64,000 nt of DNA, from NCBI GenBank assembly GCA_020637635.1, contig JACKKB010000007.1, positions 124,001-188,000 on the forward strand, written 5' to 3'. Source of the DNA: Albidovulum sp. GTDB lineage: Bacteria > Pseudomonadota > Alphaproteobacteria > Rhodobacterales > Rhodobacteraceae. Both the position numbers and the translations under genes were made by a program. The number at the start of each line of letters is the position of its first letter. The stretch's first letter is position 1. The notes under the pieces were generated by a model, which did not search any database, was not told where the DNA came from, and saw nothing but the letters and a program-made list of their open reading frames with translations. This document shows, piece by piece, positions 26,878 through 37,732 of this stretch.

Positions 26878-26911
26878 GGCGCCCTGCGCCAGGATCAAGC
26901 GGAGAACAGCC

Positions 26912-28129
26912 ATGACAAGCTATCGCAATTCCGACCCGCGCCCCGCGATCATGGAGGGCACGCCGCCGCCACCGGCGATGCGGGTTCCGCTGATCGACTG
27001 GGACAGGCCGCCCTGGAACCGCTGGACCTTCCAGCGGGTGCGCCAGATCCTGCCGACGGCCCCGATCCGCCGCGGCGCCACGGTGTCGCCGCTGCCCGAG
27101 GCGACCGGCACGCTCGATGCGCTGGGCTACCTGCGCCGTGACGGCACGCGGACCACCTTCGCCGAGATGCTGGACGCGACCTATACCGACGCGATCTGGG
27201 TCTGGAAGGGCGGCCGGGTCCTGCACGAGAGCTATCACAACGGCATGGATGCCCGCAGCCTGCACCTCTTGCAGTCGGTTTCGAAGTCGCTCACCGCGAC
27301 GGCGGGCGCGAACCTCATTGCCGAAGGGTTGATCGACCCCGCCGCCGCCGTCACCGACTACCTGCCGGAACTGGCCGCAACCGCCTGGAACGGCGCGACG
27401 GTGCAGCAGGTGCTCGACATGACGACCGGTGTCCGCTTCGTCGAGGACTACGAGGTGCGCGACAGCGACATCGGCAAGATGGATTACGCCAGCGGCTGGA
27501 AGCCGGCCCCGCCCGGGACCGACGTGAGCGGCTGGCCGCAGAACATGTGGGACCAGATCACCGGCCTTGCCGTGGCCGAGGCGCCGCATGGCGCGCGCTT
27601 CAAGTACCGCTCGATCGAGACCGACGTCTACGCCCATCTGATGGAGCGCGTGACAGGTCAGCGCCTGCCGCAGATCCTCTCCGAACGGCTCTGGCAACCG
27701 CTCGGCTGCGCCGAGGATGCCGACATCTCGCTCGATCCCCTGGGCTACGGGCTCGCCTGCGGCGGCATCTCGGCAAGCCTGCGCGATCTCGCCCGCTTCG
27801 GCCTTGCCTACCTGAACGGCGGCAGGGTCGGTGACCGGCAGGCGATCCCGGCCAGCTGGGTGGCCGACGTGCGCCACGGCACGCACGGGCTCTTTAACGA
27901 GGAGTCGCGCGCGGAGTTCCCGAACGGCAGCTATCGCAACCAGTTCTGGATCGAGGATCGCGCCCTGCCGCGCCACTACTGCCTCGGCGTCTTCGGTCAG
28001 ATGATCTTTGTCGCCCCCGATGCCGACATGGTGGCCGTGAAGCTCTCGACCTGGCCCGACTTCACCTCGAGCGACCTGCTCCTGCAGACGGTCGACGCCC
28101 TGCACGCCATCATCGCCGCCGACCCCTAG
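26912..28129 (+). CDS. serine hydrolase, beta-lactamase fold (class C / NylB-like)
   Basis: 405 residues. The catalytic SxxK is SVSK (Ser122 to Lys125) in LHLLQSVSKSLTAT, followed by the second motif YRSIETD with the catalytic-type tyrosine and a C-terminal GVFGQMIFVAPDADMVAV. No signal peptide, so cytoplasmic; this group includes 6-aminohexanoate-dimer hydrolase and esterases, and the real substrate is unknown. GGAG precedes ATG 26912. Lies 34 bp after the LysR gene and overlaps the end of the convergent gbpR-like gene by 4 bp. Confidence 0.9.
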   Translation: MTSYRNSDPRPAIMEGTPPPPAMRVPLIDWDRPPWNRWTFQRVRQILPTAPIRRGATVSPLPEATGTLDALGYLRRDGTRTTFAEMLDATYTDAIWVWKGGRVLHESYHNGMDARSLHLLQSVSKSLTATAGANLIAEGLIDPAAAVTDYLPELAATAWNGATVQQVLDMTTGVRFVEDYEVRDSDIGKMDYASGWKPAPPGTDVSGWPQNMWDQITGLAVAEAPHGARFKYRSIETDVYAHLMERVTGQRLPQILSERLWQPLGCAEDADISLDPLGYGLACGGISASLRDLARFGLAYLNGGRVGDRQAIPASWVADVRHGTHGLFNEESRAEFPNGSYRNQFWIEDRALPRHYCLGVFGQMIFVAPDADMVAVKLSTWPDFTSSDLLLQTVDALHAIIAADP

Positions 28130-29049
28130 AGCCGCGCGATCACCTCGGCGAGCACGCGCTCGGCCGCGCGCGGCAATTGCTGGGCGCGGTTTTGCAGGAT
28201 GAAGAAGGGCGAAACCGTCATCGTCCTTTCGGTGTCAAGCGCGCAGAGCCGTGCGGCAAGCCGGCTTTGCGTCAACAGCCCCCCGACCTCTTCGGTCATC
28301 GGCGCGACGGCATAGGTCTCGGCAAGAAAGGCCAGCACCACAAGCAGCGACGAGGTATTCACGATCCGCCCGGGGATCGCGACACCGGCACCGTGAAAGG
28401 CGGCTTCGACCGCCTGCCGGATCGGCGAGCCGCGTTCCTGGATGATCCAGTCATAATCGGTGAGCGCGTCCAGCGGGATCTTCCGGCGACCAGCAAGCGG
28501 ATGGTCCGCGCGGGCCAGAAGCGAGACCACCTCGGAGCGGGCCGGCAGCACGCGGAAGGCGCGCGCATCCGAGCCCGGGGGAAGCCGCGCCAGAACAAAG
28601 TCGAACCGCCCCTCCTCGAGCCCGCGCACCAGTTCTTGCGAGGGCCCGACCTCGAGCGTCGGCTCGATCGCCGGCGAGACCGAGCGGATCGCCCGGATCG
28701 CCGGCACCAGGCAGCCGACGGCCGGCCCGGTGACCGAACCGATGCGCACCTCGCCCGAATGGCCGCTGCCGAGCGTCGCGATCTCGGCCGCGAGGTTGTC
28801 GAATTCGGCCAGGATCACCCGCGCATGACGCACGAAGGCCGCGCCGATCGCGGTCGGCTCCATTCCCTTGGGATGGCGGTAGAAGACCGGCGCCCCCGCC
28901 GCCTTCTCAATCTCCGCAAGCGCCCGCGAGGCCGCCGGCTGCGACATCGCCAGCGCGTCGGCCGCGGCCTGCAGCGTGCCTGTCTCGGCTATCTTCAGCA
29001 CCAGACGGAACTGGGCGGGTTTCAGGCGCCGGGCGAGCGACGTCGGCAT
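28126..29049 (-). CDS. gbpR: LysR-family regulator of sugar uptake, GbpR-like
   Basis: 307 residues. HTH at about 10-70 (LKPAQFRLVLKIAETGTLQAAADALAMSQPAASRALAEI spans it), followed by a substrate-binding domain. In Agrobacterium, GbpR controls the galactose-binding protein gene chvE in response to sugars; here the regulator is divergent from a chvE-gguAB cluster, which supports the name. ATG 29049 sits directly beside a perfect inverted repeat (29050-29075), suggesting autoregulation and control of the divergent operon. Confidence 0.88.
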   Translation of the reverse strand: MPTSLARRLKPAQFRLVLKIAETGTLQAAADALAMSQPAASRALAEIEKAAGAPVFYRHPKGMEPTAIGAAFVRHARVILAEFDNLAAEIATLGSGHSGEVRIGSVTGPAVGCLVPAIRAIRSVSPAIEPTLEVGPSQELVRGLEEGRFDFVLARLPPGSDARAFRVLPARSEVVSLLARADHPLAGRRKIPLDALTDYDWIIQERGSPIRQAVEAAFHGAGVAIPGRIVNTSSLLVVLAFLAETYAVAPMTEEVGGLLTQSRLAARLCALDTERTMTVSPFFILQNRAQQLPRAAERVLAEVIARL

Positions 29050-29075
29050 TCTGCATACCAGTTCTGTTATGCAGA
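29050..29075. promoter_or_regulatory. inverted repeat operator next to gbpR
   Basis: TCTGCATA (29050-29057), 10-bp spacer, TATGCAGA (29068-29075): perfect 8-bp arms immediately upstream of the gbpR start codon and about 125 bp from chvE. Position and symmetry fit a LysR-type recognition site. Confidence 0.5.
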
Positions 29076-29199
29076 TAAGGCGTATTCGCATTTGGAAGGT
29101 ATGTAAAGCGGCGCTAACAGGGGTTTGGGTAGGAGCCCTCATAACGAGAAATGGCGCGGCTGGGCGCAGAGGCCAGCGTGCATCCAAGTGGAGGAAATC

Positions 29200-30255
29200 A
29201 TGAAACTGAGAACGCTGCTCGCCTCGGCGGCTGCGGCCGTGGTGTTTGCCACCGGCGCCTATGCCGAAGGCCTCGTGGGCATCGCGATGCCGACCAAATC
29301 CTCGGCCCGCTGGATTGCCGACGGCGAGAACATGGTCAAGCAGTTCGAGGCCGCAGGCTATACGACCGACCTGCAATATGCCGAAGACGATATCCCGAAC
29401 CAGCTGGCCCAGATCGAGAACATGATCACCAAGGGCGTGAACGTGCTGGTGATTGCCGCCATCGACGGCACGACGCTTTCGAACGCGCTCGAGAACGCCA
29501 ATGCCGCCGGCATCAAGGTCATCGCCTACGACCGCCTGATCCGCGACAGCGGCAATGTCGACTACTATGCCACTTTCGACAACTTCAAGGTCGGCGTGCA
29601 GCAGGCCGAAAGCCTCGTCGCCGGTCTGAAAGAGCGCTTTCCCGATGTGAAACCCTGGAACGTCGAGCTCTTCGGCGGCTCGCCCGACGACAACAACGCC
29701 TTCTTCTTCTACAACGGCGCCATGTCGATCCTGCAGCCGATGATCGACGCCGGCGACATCGCCATTCCCTCAGGCCAGATGGGCATGGAGCAGGTCGGCA
29801 CGCTGCGCTGGGACGGCGCGGTGGCGCAGGCGCGGATGGATAACCTGCTGTCGGCCAACTACACCGACAAGCAGGTGCAGGGCGTGCTGAGCCCCTATGA
29901 CGGGCTCTCGATCGGGATCCTCTCGTCTCTGAAGGGCGTCGGCTACGGTTCGGGCGACATGAAGATGCCGATCGTCACCGGCCAGGACTGCGAGATTCCC
30001 TCGATCAAGTCGATCATCGCCGGCGAGCAGTATTCCTCGATCTTCAAGGATACACGCGAACTCGCCCGCGTCACCGTGGGCATGGTCGATGCGATGCTGA
30101 AGGGCGGCGAACCCGAGATCAACGACACGTCGACCTACGACAACGGCGTCAAGGTGGTCCCGTCCTACCTGCTCGAACCGGTCTCGGTCGATGCCTCGAA
30201 CTACGAAAAGGTGCTCGTCGGCTCGGGCTACTACACCGCCGACCAGTTGAAGTAG
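29200..30255 (+). CDS. chvE: sugar ABC transporter periplasmic binding protein (ChvE-type)
   Basis: 351 residues with a clear signal peptide (1-22, ending TGAYA) and a type I periplasmic binding fold: GIAMPTKSSARWIADGENM, DDIPNQLAQIENMITKGVNVLVIAAIDG and VLSPYDGLSIGILSSLKG. ChvE binds D-galactose, D-glucose, L-arabinose, D-fucose and D-xylose in Agrobacterium. GGAGGAAATC precedes ATG 29200. First gene of the transport and catabolic operon. Confidence 0.95.
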   Translation: MKLRTLLASAAAAVVFATGAYAEGLVGIAMPTKSSARWIADGENMVKQFEAAGYTTDLQYAEDDIPNQLAQIENMITKGVNVLVIAAIDGTTLSNALENANAAGIKVIAYDRLIRDSGNVDYYATFDNFKVGVQQAESLVAGLKERFPDVKPWNVELFGGSPDDNNAFFFYNGAMSILQPMIDAGDIAIPSGQMGMEQVGTLRWDGAVAQARMDNLLSANYTDKQVQGVLSPYDGLSIGILSSLKGVGYGSGDMKMPIVTGQDCEIPSIKSIIAGEQYSSIFKDTRELARVTVGMVDAMLKGGEPEINDTSTYDNGVKVVPSYLLEPVSVDASNYEKVLVGSGYYTADQLK

Positions 30256-30282
30256 GACAGCCGACGCAGGACCACAGCAGGT

Positions 30283-30308
30283 GCGCCCTCCGCCGTGGCG
30301 GTGGGCGC
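30283..30308 (+). promoter_or_regulatory. stable hairpin between chvE and gguA
   Basis: GCGCCCTCCGCC (30283-30294) pairs with GGCGGTGGGCGC (30297-30308) with a single mismatch. No T-run follows. Such structures after binding-protein genes usually protect the upstream mRNA from 3' exonucleases, giving excess binding protein over the membrane components. Confidence 0.5.
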
Positions 30309-30327
30309 CGAACGCCGGGGGAGGAAG

Positions 30328-31848
<1,521 letters not shown>

Positions 31849-31868
31849 AGAACGACCGGGAGAGAGCG

Positions 31869-33068
31869 ATGGCGAACACGACCGAAACGGCCGGCCGACA
31901 AGAAACGAGGGGCATTCTGAGCTATCTCGGCAGCCACCTGCGCGACTATGGAATGCTGATGGCGCTCATTGCCATCATGGCCTTCTTCCAGATCGTCACC
32001 AACGGCACGCTCCTGAAGCCCGTGAACATCACCAACCTCTTCCTGCAGAACAGCTACATCATCGTCATGGCCCTGGGCATGCTGCTGGTCATCGTCGCCG
32101 GCCACATCGACCTTTCGGTGGGCTCGGTGGCGGCCTTCACCGGCGCCGTCTCGGCGGTGCTCACGGTCAGGCTCGGCTGGCCGGTCTATGCGGTCCTGCC
32201 GTCCTGCCTCGTGGTCGGCATGGTCATCGGCGCGGCGCAGGGCTACTGGATCGCCTACTGGCGCATTCCCTCCTTCATCGTGACGCTGGCGGGCATGCTG
32301 GTCTTTCGCGGCCTCACGCTCTGGCTTCTCGGCGGCCAGAACATCGGCCCGTTCCCGAAAGCCTTCCAGTCGCTCTCGACGGGCTTCATTCCCGACCTCT
32401 TCGGCGTCGGCCGCCCGAACCTGACCGCCATCGCGCTTGTCGCCGTCGCGGTGGTGGCGATCGTCTGGCAGGGCTGGCGTGGGCGGTTGCGCAATGCCGC
32501 CTACGGCATCCAGCAGGAGCCGCTGGCGATGTTCCTCTTCCGCAACGCGCTCGTCGCCGGGGCGCTTCTCTTCGTGGCCACGCAGCTGGCCTATTTCCGC
32601 GGCCTGCCGAACGTGCTCATCGTCATGTCGGTGCTGATCGTGGCCTACACGTTCCTCACCGAAAGCACCGTGATCGGGCGGCGCATCTATGCCGTTGGCG
32701 GCAACCTGAAGGCGGCGCGGCTTTCGGGGATCAACGCCGACCGGCTGACCTTCCTGACCTTCGTGAACATGGGCGCGCTTGCCGCCCTTGCCGGCATGGT
32801 GGTGACCGCGCGGCTCAACTCCGCCACGCCCAAGGCCGGCGTCGGCTTCGAGCTCGACGTCATCGCCGCGGTCTTCATCGGCGGTGCCTCGATGTCGGGC
32901 GGGGTCGGCAAGATCGTCGGCGTCGTCGTCGGCGCCTTCATCATGGGGGTGATGAACAACGGCATGTCGCTGCTCGGCATCGGCATCGATTACCAGCAGG
33001 TGATCAAGGGCCTCGTCCTGCTCGCCGCCGTCATCTTCGATGTCTACAACAAAAGCAAACAGGGCTGA
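31869..33068 (+). CDS. gguB: multiple-sugar ABC transporter permease
   Basis: 399 residues with about ten membrane helices. Family motifs AGHIDLSVGSVAAFTGAVSA near 77-96 and the C-terminal VGFELDVIAAVFIGGASMSGGVG are those of RbsC/XylH/GguB permeases. Forms the membrane channel with GguA. Starts 20 bp after gguA and ends 3 bp before the dehydratase gene, so transport and catabolism are one transcript. Confidence 0.95.
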   Translation: MANTTETAGRQETRGILSYLGSHLRDYGMLMALIAIMAFFQIVTNGTLLKPVNITNLFLQNSYIIVMALGMLLVIVAGHIDLSVGSVAAFTGAVSAVLTVRLGWPVYAVLPSCLVVGMVIGAAQGYWIAYWRIPSFIVTLAGMLVFRGLTLWLLGGQNIGPFPKAFQSLSTGFIPDLFGVGRPNLTAIALVAVAVVAIVWQGWRGRLRNAAYGIQQEPLAMFLFRNALVAGALLFVATQLAYFRGLPNVLIVMSVLIVAYTFLTESTVIGRRIYAVGGNLKAARLSGINADRLTFLTFVNMGALAALAGMVVTARLNSATPKAGVGFELDVIAAVFIGGASMSGGVGKIVGVVVGAFIMGVMNNGMSLLGIGIDYQQVIKGLVLLAAVIFDVYNKSKQG

Positions 33069-33071
33069 TCC

Positions 33072-34814
33072 ATGACCTTCAAACCCGCCCCGTGGCCCCG
33101 CAAGCTCCGCAGCCAGCACTGGTATGGCGGCACCTCGCGCGACGCGATCTATCATCGCGGCTGGATGAAGAACCAGGGCTACCCGCATGATCTCTTTGAC
33201 GGACGGCCGGTGATCGGCATCCTCGATACCTGGTCCGACCTGACCCCCTGCAACGGCCATCTGCGCGAGCTCGCCGAAAAGGTGAAGGCCGGCATCTGGG
33301 AGGCCGGCGGCTTTCCGGTCGAGGTGCCGGTCTTCTCGGCGTCGGAAAACACCTTCCGCCCGACGGCGATGATGTTCCGCAACCTCGCCGCCATGGCGGT
33401 CGAGGAGGCGATGCGCGGCCAGCCGATCGACGGCGCCGTCCTGCTTGTCGGCTGTGACAAGACCACGCCATCGCTGCTCATGGCCGCCGCATCGACCGAT
33501 CTGCCCTCGATCGTCGTCACCGGCGGGCCGATGCTGAACGGCTATTTCCGCGGCGAGCGGGTGGGGTCGGGCACCCATCTGTGGAAGTTCTCCGAAGCCG
33601 TGAAGGCGGGCGAGATGACACAGGACGCGTTCCTCGAGGCCGAGGCCTCGATGAGTCGCTCGACGGGCACCTGCAACACCATGGGCACCGCCTCGACCAT
33701 GGCCTCGATGGCCGAGGCGCTGGGCATGGCGCTGTCGGGCAACGCCGCGATTCCGGCGGTCGACTCGCGCCGCCGCGTGCTTGCCCAGATGTCGGGTCGT
33801 CGCATCGTGCAGATGGTGAAGGACGATCTGAAACCCTCTGACATCATGACGAAAGTCGCCTTCGAGAATGCGATCCGCACCAATGCCGCCATCGGCGGAT
33901 CCACCAACGCCGTGATCCATCTTCTCGCCATAGCCGGGCGCGTCGGCGTCGATCTGACGCTGGACGACTGGGATCGCGCCGGCCGCGACGTGCCGACCAT
34001 CGTGAACCTCATGCCCTCGGGCAAATACCTGATGGAGGAGTTCTTCTATGCCGGCGGCCTGCCGGTGGTCCTGAAACGGCTCGGCGAGGCGGGGATGCTG
34101 CACCGCGGGGCGCTCACCGTCTCGGGCGGGGCGATCTGGGACGAGGTCAGGGATGTCGTGAACTGGAACGAGGACGTGATCCTGCCGGCCGAAAAGGCGC
34201 TTGCCGCTTCGGGCGGCATCGTCGTCTTGCGCGGCAACCTCGCGCCCCGGGGCGCCGTCCTCAAGCCTTCGGCCGCCACGCCCGCGCTCATGCAGCACCG
34301 GGGCAGGGCGGTCGTCTTCGAGGATATCGACGACTACAAGGCCCGGATCGAGGACGAGGCGCTCGACATCGACGAGACCTGCGTGATGGTGCTGAAGAAT
34401 TGCGGGCCGAAGGGCTATCCCGGCATGGCCGAGGTCGGCAACATGGGCCTGCCGCCCAAGGTCCTGCGCCGCGGCATCACCGACATGGTGCGCATCTCGG
34501 ATGCGCGGATGTCGGGCACCGCTTACGGCACGGTCGTGCTTCACACCGCACCAGAGGCGGCGGCGGGCGGGCCGCTCGCGGTGGTCCGCGACGGCGACAT
34601 GATCGAGCTCGACGTGGCCGGGCGGCGGCTGCATCTCGACGTTTCCGACGCCGAGCTCGAACGCCGGCTGGCCAGTTGGACGCCAAGCCACGAGAGGCCC
34701 GAAAGCGGCTATGCCTGGCTTCATCAGGCCCATGTCGAGGGGGCCGACACCGGCGCCGATCTCGATTTCCTGAAAGGCTGCCGGGGTTCACCGGTCGGAA
34801 AGGACAGCCATTGA
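33072..34814 (+). CDS. araC: IlvD/Edd-family sugar-acid dehydratase (L-arabinonate dehydratase type)
   Basis: 580 residues. Iron-sulfur ligands appear as VGCDKTTPSLLMA and STGTCNTMGTAST, plus the C-terminal dehydratase signature ISDARMSGTAYGTVVLH. The opening LRSQHWYGGTSRDAIYHRGWMKNQG is that of pentonate/hexonate dehydratases rather than true IlvD. Converts L-arabonate to 2-dehydro-3-deoxy-L-arabonate, and enzymes of this class also take D-fuconate and D-galactonate, which would explain the absence of a separate galactonate dehydratase. The symbol follows the Azospirillum name for arabonate dehydratase, not the regulator AraC. Confidence 0.88.
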   Translation: MTFKPAPWPRKLRSQHWYGGTSRDAIYHRGWMKNQGYPHDLFDGRPVIGILDTWSDLTPCNGHLRELAEKVKAGIWEAGGFPVEVPVFSASENTFRPTAMMFRNLAAMAVEEAMRGQPIDGAVLLVGCDKTTPSLLMAAASTDLPSIVVTGGPMLNGYFRGERVGSGTHLWKFSEAVKAGEMTQDAFLEAEASMSRSTGTCNTMGTASTMASMAEALGMALSGNAAIPAVDSRRRVLAQMSGRRIVQMVKDDLKPSDIMTKVAFENAIRTNAAIGGSTNAVIHLLAIAGRVGVDLTLDDWDRAGRDVPTIVNLMPSGKYLMEEFFYAGGLPVVLKRLGEAGMLHRGALTVSGGAIWDEVRDVVNWNEDVILPAEKALAASGGIVVLRGNLAPRGAVLKPSAATPALMQHRGRAVVFEDIDDYKARIEDEALDIDETCVMVLKNCGPKGYPGMAEVGNMGLPPKVLRRGITDMVRISDARMSGTAYGTVVLHTAPEAAAGGPLAVVRDGDMIELDVAGRRLHLDVSDAELERRLASWTPSHERPESGYAWLHQAHVEGADTGADLDFLKGCRGSPVGKDSH

Positions 34815-35743
34815 TGCAGATCGCTCTCGTCGGCATCGGCAAGATCGCGACCGACCAGCATGTCCCGGCGATCCTTGCCTCGCCCGACTGGGAACTGGCC
34901 GCGACCGTCTCGCGCCATGGCAGCGTGCCGGGCGTGCCGGCCTTCACCGATATCGAGACGATGCTGGCGGCGCGCCCCGATATCCGCGTCGTCTCGCTCT
35001 GCCTGCCGCCGGTGCCGCGCTTCGACTACGCGATCGCGGCGCTGCGCGCGGGGCGGCACCTGATGCTTGAAAAACCGCCCGGCGCCACGCTCGGCGAATG
35101 CCACGCGCTCCGCGGCCTGGCCGAGGAGCGGCGGCTCTCGATCTTCGCGACCTGGCATTCGCGCGAGGCGGAGATGGTGGCGCCGGCGGCGGCCTGGCTT
35201 GCCGGCAAGGCGCTGCGCCGTCTGGCGGTGACCTGGAAGGAAGATGTCCGCCGCTGGCACCCCGGGCAGGAGTGGATCTGGGCACCGGGCGGGCTTGGTG
35301 TCTTCGATCCCGGCATCAACGCGCTGGCGATCCTCACCCGGATCCTGCCCGATCCGATCCATCTGAGAGCGGCCACGCTCCGCGTCCCGGAGAACCGCCA
35401 GACGCCGATCGCGGCGGAGCTTCGGTTCCATCATCCCGACGGCGCCGAGGTGAGCGCCGTCTTCGACTGGCGCCATGAGGGCGATCAGACCTGGGAGGTC
35501 GTGGCCGAGACAGATGCGGGCACGCTGGTGCTGTCGCAGGGTGGAGCCAGCATGACCGTCGACGGCAGCACCCGGCAGGACCGGGCGGATGCGGCTCTGG
35601 CGGGGGAATATCCCCGCCTCTATCACCGCATGGCGGCGCTCGTGACCGGTGGCAAGAGCGACATGGATCTCGCGCCCATGCGCCATGTCGCCGATGCCTT
35701 CCTTCTCGGTCGCCGTGTCGCCGTGGCACCGTTCCACGACTGA
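34814..35743 (+). CDS. gal: Gfo/Idh-family sugar 1-dehydrogenase (D-galactose / L-arabinose)
   Basis: 309 residues. Rossmann start MQIALVGIGKIATDQHVPAI (residues 1-20) and the EKPPGATLGE motif near 85-94 place it in the Gfo/Idh/MocA family; WKEDVRRWHPGQEWIWAPGG is characteristic of D-galactose 1-dehydrogenases, which also oxidise L-arabinose. Produces the aldonolactone with NAD(P). The start overlaps the dehydratase stop by one base (TGATG). Confidence 0.9.
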   Translation: MQIALVGIGKIATDQHVPAILASPDWELAATVSRHGSVPGVPAFTDIETMLAARPDIRVVSLCLPPVPRFDYAIAALRAGRHLMLEKPPGATLGECHALRGLAEERRLSIFATWHSREAEMVAPAAAWLAGKALRRLAVTWKEDVRRWHPGQEWIWAPGGLGVFDPGINALAILTRILPDPIHLRAATLRVPENRQTPIAAELRFHHPDGAEVSAVFDWRHEGDQTWEVVAETDAGTLVLSQGGASMTVDGSTRQDRADAALAGEYPRLYHRMAALVTGGKSDMDLAPMRHVADAFLLGRRVAVAPFHD

Positions 35744-35747
35744 GGTG

Positions 35748-36803
35748 ATGACCACGAAGGATCATATCGCGCCCGGCAGCCGCACCCGCTTCGGCACCGC
35801 GCCCGACGGCTCGCCGGTCTGGCGGGTCGGGATCGCCGACGGCGGTCTCGGGGCCGCGATCCTCAGCTGGGGCGCGGCGCTGCAGGATCTGCGTTGCGCC
35901 GGGCACGGGCCATCGCTGGTGTTGGGCGGGCCCGATCTTGCGGCCTATCTGGGGCCGATGGAGAATTTCGGCGTCATCGTTGGCCGGGTCGCCAACCGGG
36001 TGGCGGGTGGCCGCGCGCCGCTCGACGGCCGCCTGCTCGATCTCGAGCGCAACGAGGCCGGCATGACGGCGCTGCACGGCGGCAGCGCCGGCTCCGGATA
36101 TCGCAACTGGCAGATCGTCGATGCCGGCCCCAGCCACTGCACGCTTGACCTCTCGCTCGAGTCCGGCAGCGGCGGCTATCCGGGCGCGCTGGCGATCCGG
36201 GCGCGCTACCGGATCGCCGGCGATGGCGCCGGCGCCGGCACGCTCACGCTCGACCTCGAGGCCGAGACCGACGCGCCGACCTTCTGCAATCTCGCCCATC
36301 ACGGCTACTGGACGCTCGATCCCGCCGGCGGGCTCGGCGCGCACCGGCTGACCGTTTCGGCCGACCGCTATCTGCCGACCGATGCCGCCAGGATCCCCGC
36401 GGGGGCGCCGGCGCCGGTCGCGGGCACGCGCTTCGACTTTCGCAACCCGCGCAGGGTCCTGATGCAGGGCGATGCACCGCTCGACCATTGCTTCTGCCTG
36501 CGCGGAGCGCCCGCGGGCGGGCTGCGACCGGCCTGCAGCCTCGCCGCCGGCGCGCTCGTGCTCGAGATCGAGACGACCGAACCCGGGCTGCAGGTCTATG
36601 ACGGCGCCATGCTCGCCACCGCGCCCTTCGCCGGTCACGACGGCGCGCCCTATGGCGCTCATGCCGGGTTGGCGCTCGAACCGCAGGGCTGGCCGGATGC
36701 GCCGAACCGGCCCGATTTCCCCTCGGTGCTGTTGCGGCCGGGCGAAACCTATCGCCAGACCACGCGCTTTCGCCTGCGCCGCACTGGCCCCGCGCCCGGA
36801 TGA
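35748..36803 (+). CDS. galM: aldose 1-epimerase
   Basis: 351 residues. Motifs NRVAGGRAPLDG, a conserved His in TALHGGSAG, NLAHHGYWTLD with the catalytic histidine near 185, and a late acidic residue in AGLALEPQGWPDAPN match galactose mutarotases. It interconverts sugar anomers so that the 1-dehydrogenase gets its preferred form. ATG 35748, or in-frame GTG 35745 just before; GAGG lies a few bases upstream. 4 bp after the dehydrogenase gene. Confidence 0.92.
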   Translation: MTTKDHIAPGSRTRFGTAPDGSPVWRVGIADGGLGAAILSWGAALQDLRCAGHGPSLVLGGPDLAAYLGPMENFGVIVGRVANRVAGGRAPLDGRLLDLERNEAGMTALHGGSAGSGYRNWQIVDAGPSHCTLDLSLESGSGGYPGALAIRARYRIAGDGAGAGTLTLDLEAETDAPTFCNLAHHGYWTLDPAGGLGAHRLTVSADRYLPTDAARIPAGAPAPVAGTRFDFRNPRRVLMQGDAPLDHCFCLRGAPAGGLRPACSLAAGALVLEIETTEPGLQVYDGAMLATAPFAGHDGAPYGAHAGLALEPQGWPDAPNRPDFPSVLLRPGETYRQTTRFRLRRTGPAPG

Positions 36804-36813
36804 AAGGAACCAG

Positions 36814-37731
36814 ATGACCCAGCCTCTGACCGGCATCCTGCCCGTCGCCCCGACCCCCTTTCACGACGATGGCAGCCTTGACGAGCCCGGCATGACCCGT
36901 GTGCTCGACTGCATGATCGACCAGGGCGTCGATGCGATCTGCATCCTCGCCAACTACTCCGAACAGTTCCTGCTCGCCGACGAGGAGCGCGCGGCGCTCA
37001 CCCGGCTTTGCCTTGAACATGTCGCCGGCCGGGTGCCGGTGATCGTCACGATCAGCCACTTTTCCACCGCCATCGCCGTGGCGCGGGCGCGTGCCGCCGA
37101 GGCGATGGGGGCGGCCATGGTGATGATGATGCCGCCCTATCACGGCGTCGGTCTGGTCCCCGCCGAGGCGGGCATCTTCGAACATTTCGCCGCCGTCGGC
37201 GAAGCGATCGCGATCCCGATCATGGTCCAGGACGCGCCGATCTCGGGCGCGACCCTCTCGGTGCCGTTTCTGGCGCGGATGGCGCGCGAGATCGCCAACC
37301 TGAGCTATTTCAAGATCGAGACCCCGTTTGCCGCCGACAAGCTCGCGGCACTGATTGCCGCCGGCGGCGCGCAGGTTATCGGCCCCTTCGACGGCGAGGA
37401 GGCCGCAACGCTGCTTGCCGATCTCGATGCCGGCGCCACCGGGACCATGACCTCGGCGCTGCAGCCGGACCAGATCCGCAGGATCGTGACGCGCCACCGC
37501 GCCGGCGATCTCGAGGGCGCTCTCGACCAGTGGCAGCACTGCCTGCCTCTGATCAACCACGAGAACCGCCAATGCGGGCTCCGCGCGGCCAAGACGGTCA
37601 TGATGGCGGGCGGAGTCATCGGCAGCGATCACGTCCGCCACCCGCTGAAGCCGATGGGTGAGCGAACCCGCGCGCGGCTTCTCGATCTCGCGCGGCGGCT
37701 CGACCTGGTCGCGCTCAACTGGGGGAAATGA
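36814..37731 (+). CDS. araD: 2-dehydro-3-deoxy-L-arabonate dehydratase (DHDPS family)
   Basis: 305 residues. Dihydrodipicolinate-synthase-type barrel; the Schiff-base lysine is Lys167 in LSYFKIETP. Start MTQPLTGILPVAPTPF is typical. In the non-phosphorylating L-arabinose (Weimberg-type) route this family removes water from 2-dehydro-3-deoxy-L-arabonate to give 2-oxoglutarate semialdehyde. The adjacent semialdehyde dehydrogenase supports this over an aldolase role, although an aldolase giving pyruvate and glycolaldehyde cannot be excluded. AAAGGAAC precedes ATG. Confidence 0.85.
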   Translation: MTQPLTGILPVAPTPFHDDGSLDEPGMTRVLDCMIDQGVDAICILANYSEQFLLADEERAALTRLCLEHVAGRVPVIVTISHFSTAIAVARARAAEAMGAAMVMMMPPYHGVGLVPAEAGIFEHFAAVGEAIAIPIMVQDAPISGATLSVPFLARMAREIANLSYFKIETPFAADKLAALIAAGGAQVIGPFDGEEAATLLADLDAGATGTMTSALQPDQIRRIVTRHRAGDLEGALDQWQHCLPLINHENRQCGLRAAKTVMMAGGVIGSDHVRHPLKPMGERTRARLLDLARRLDLVALNWGK

Positions 37732-37732
37732 C

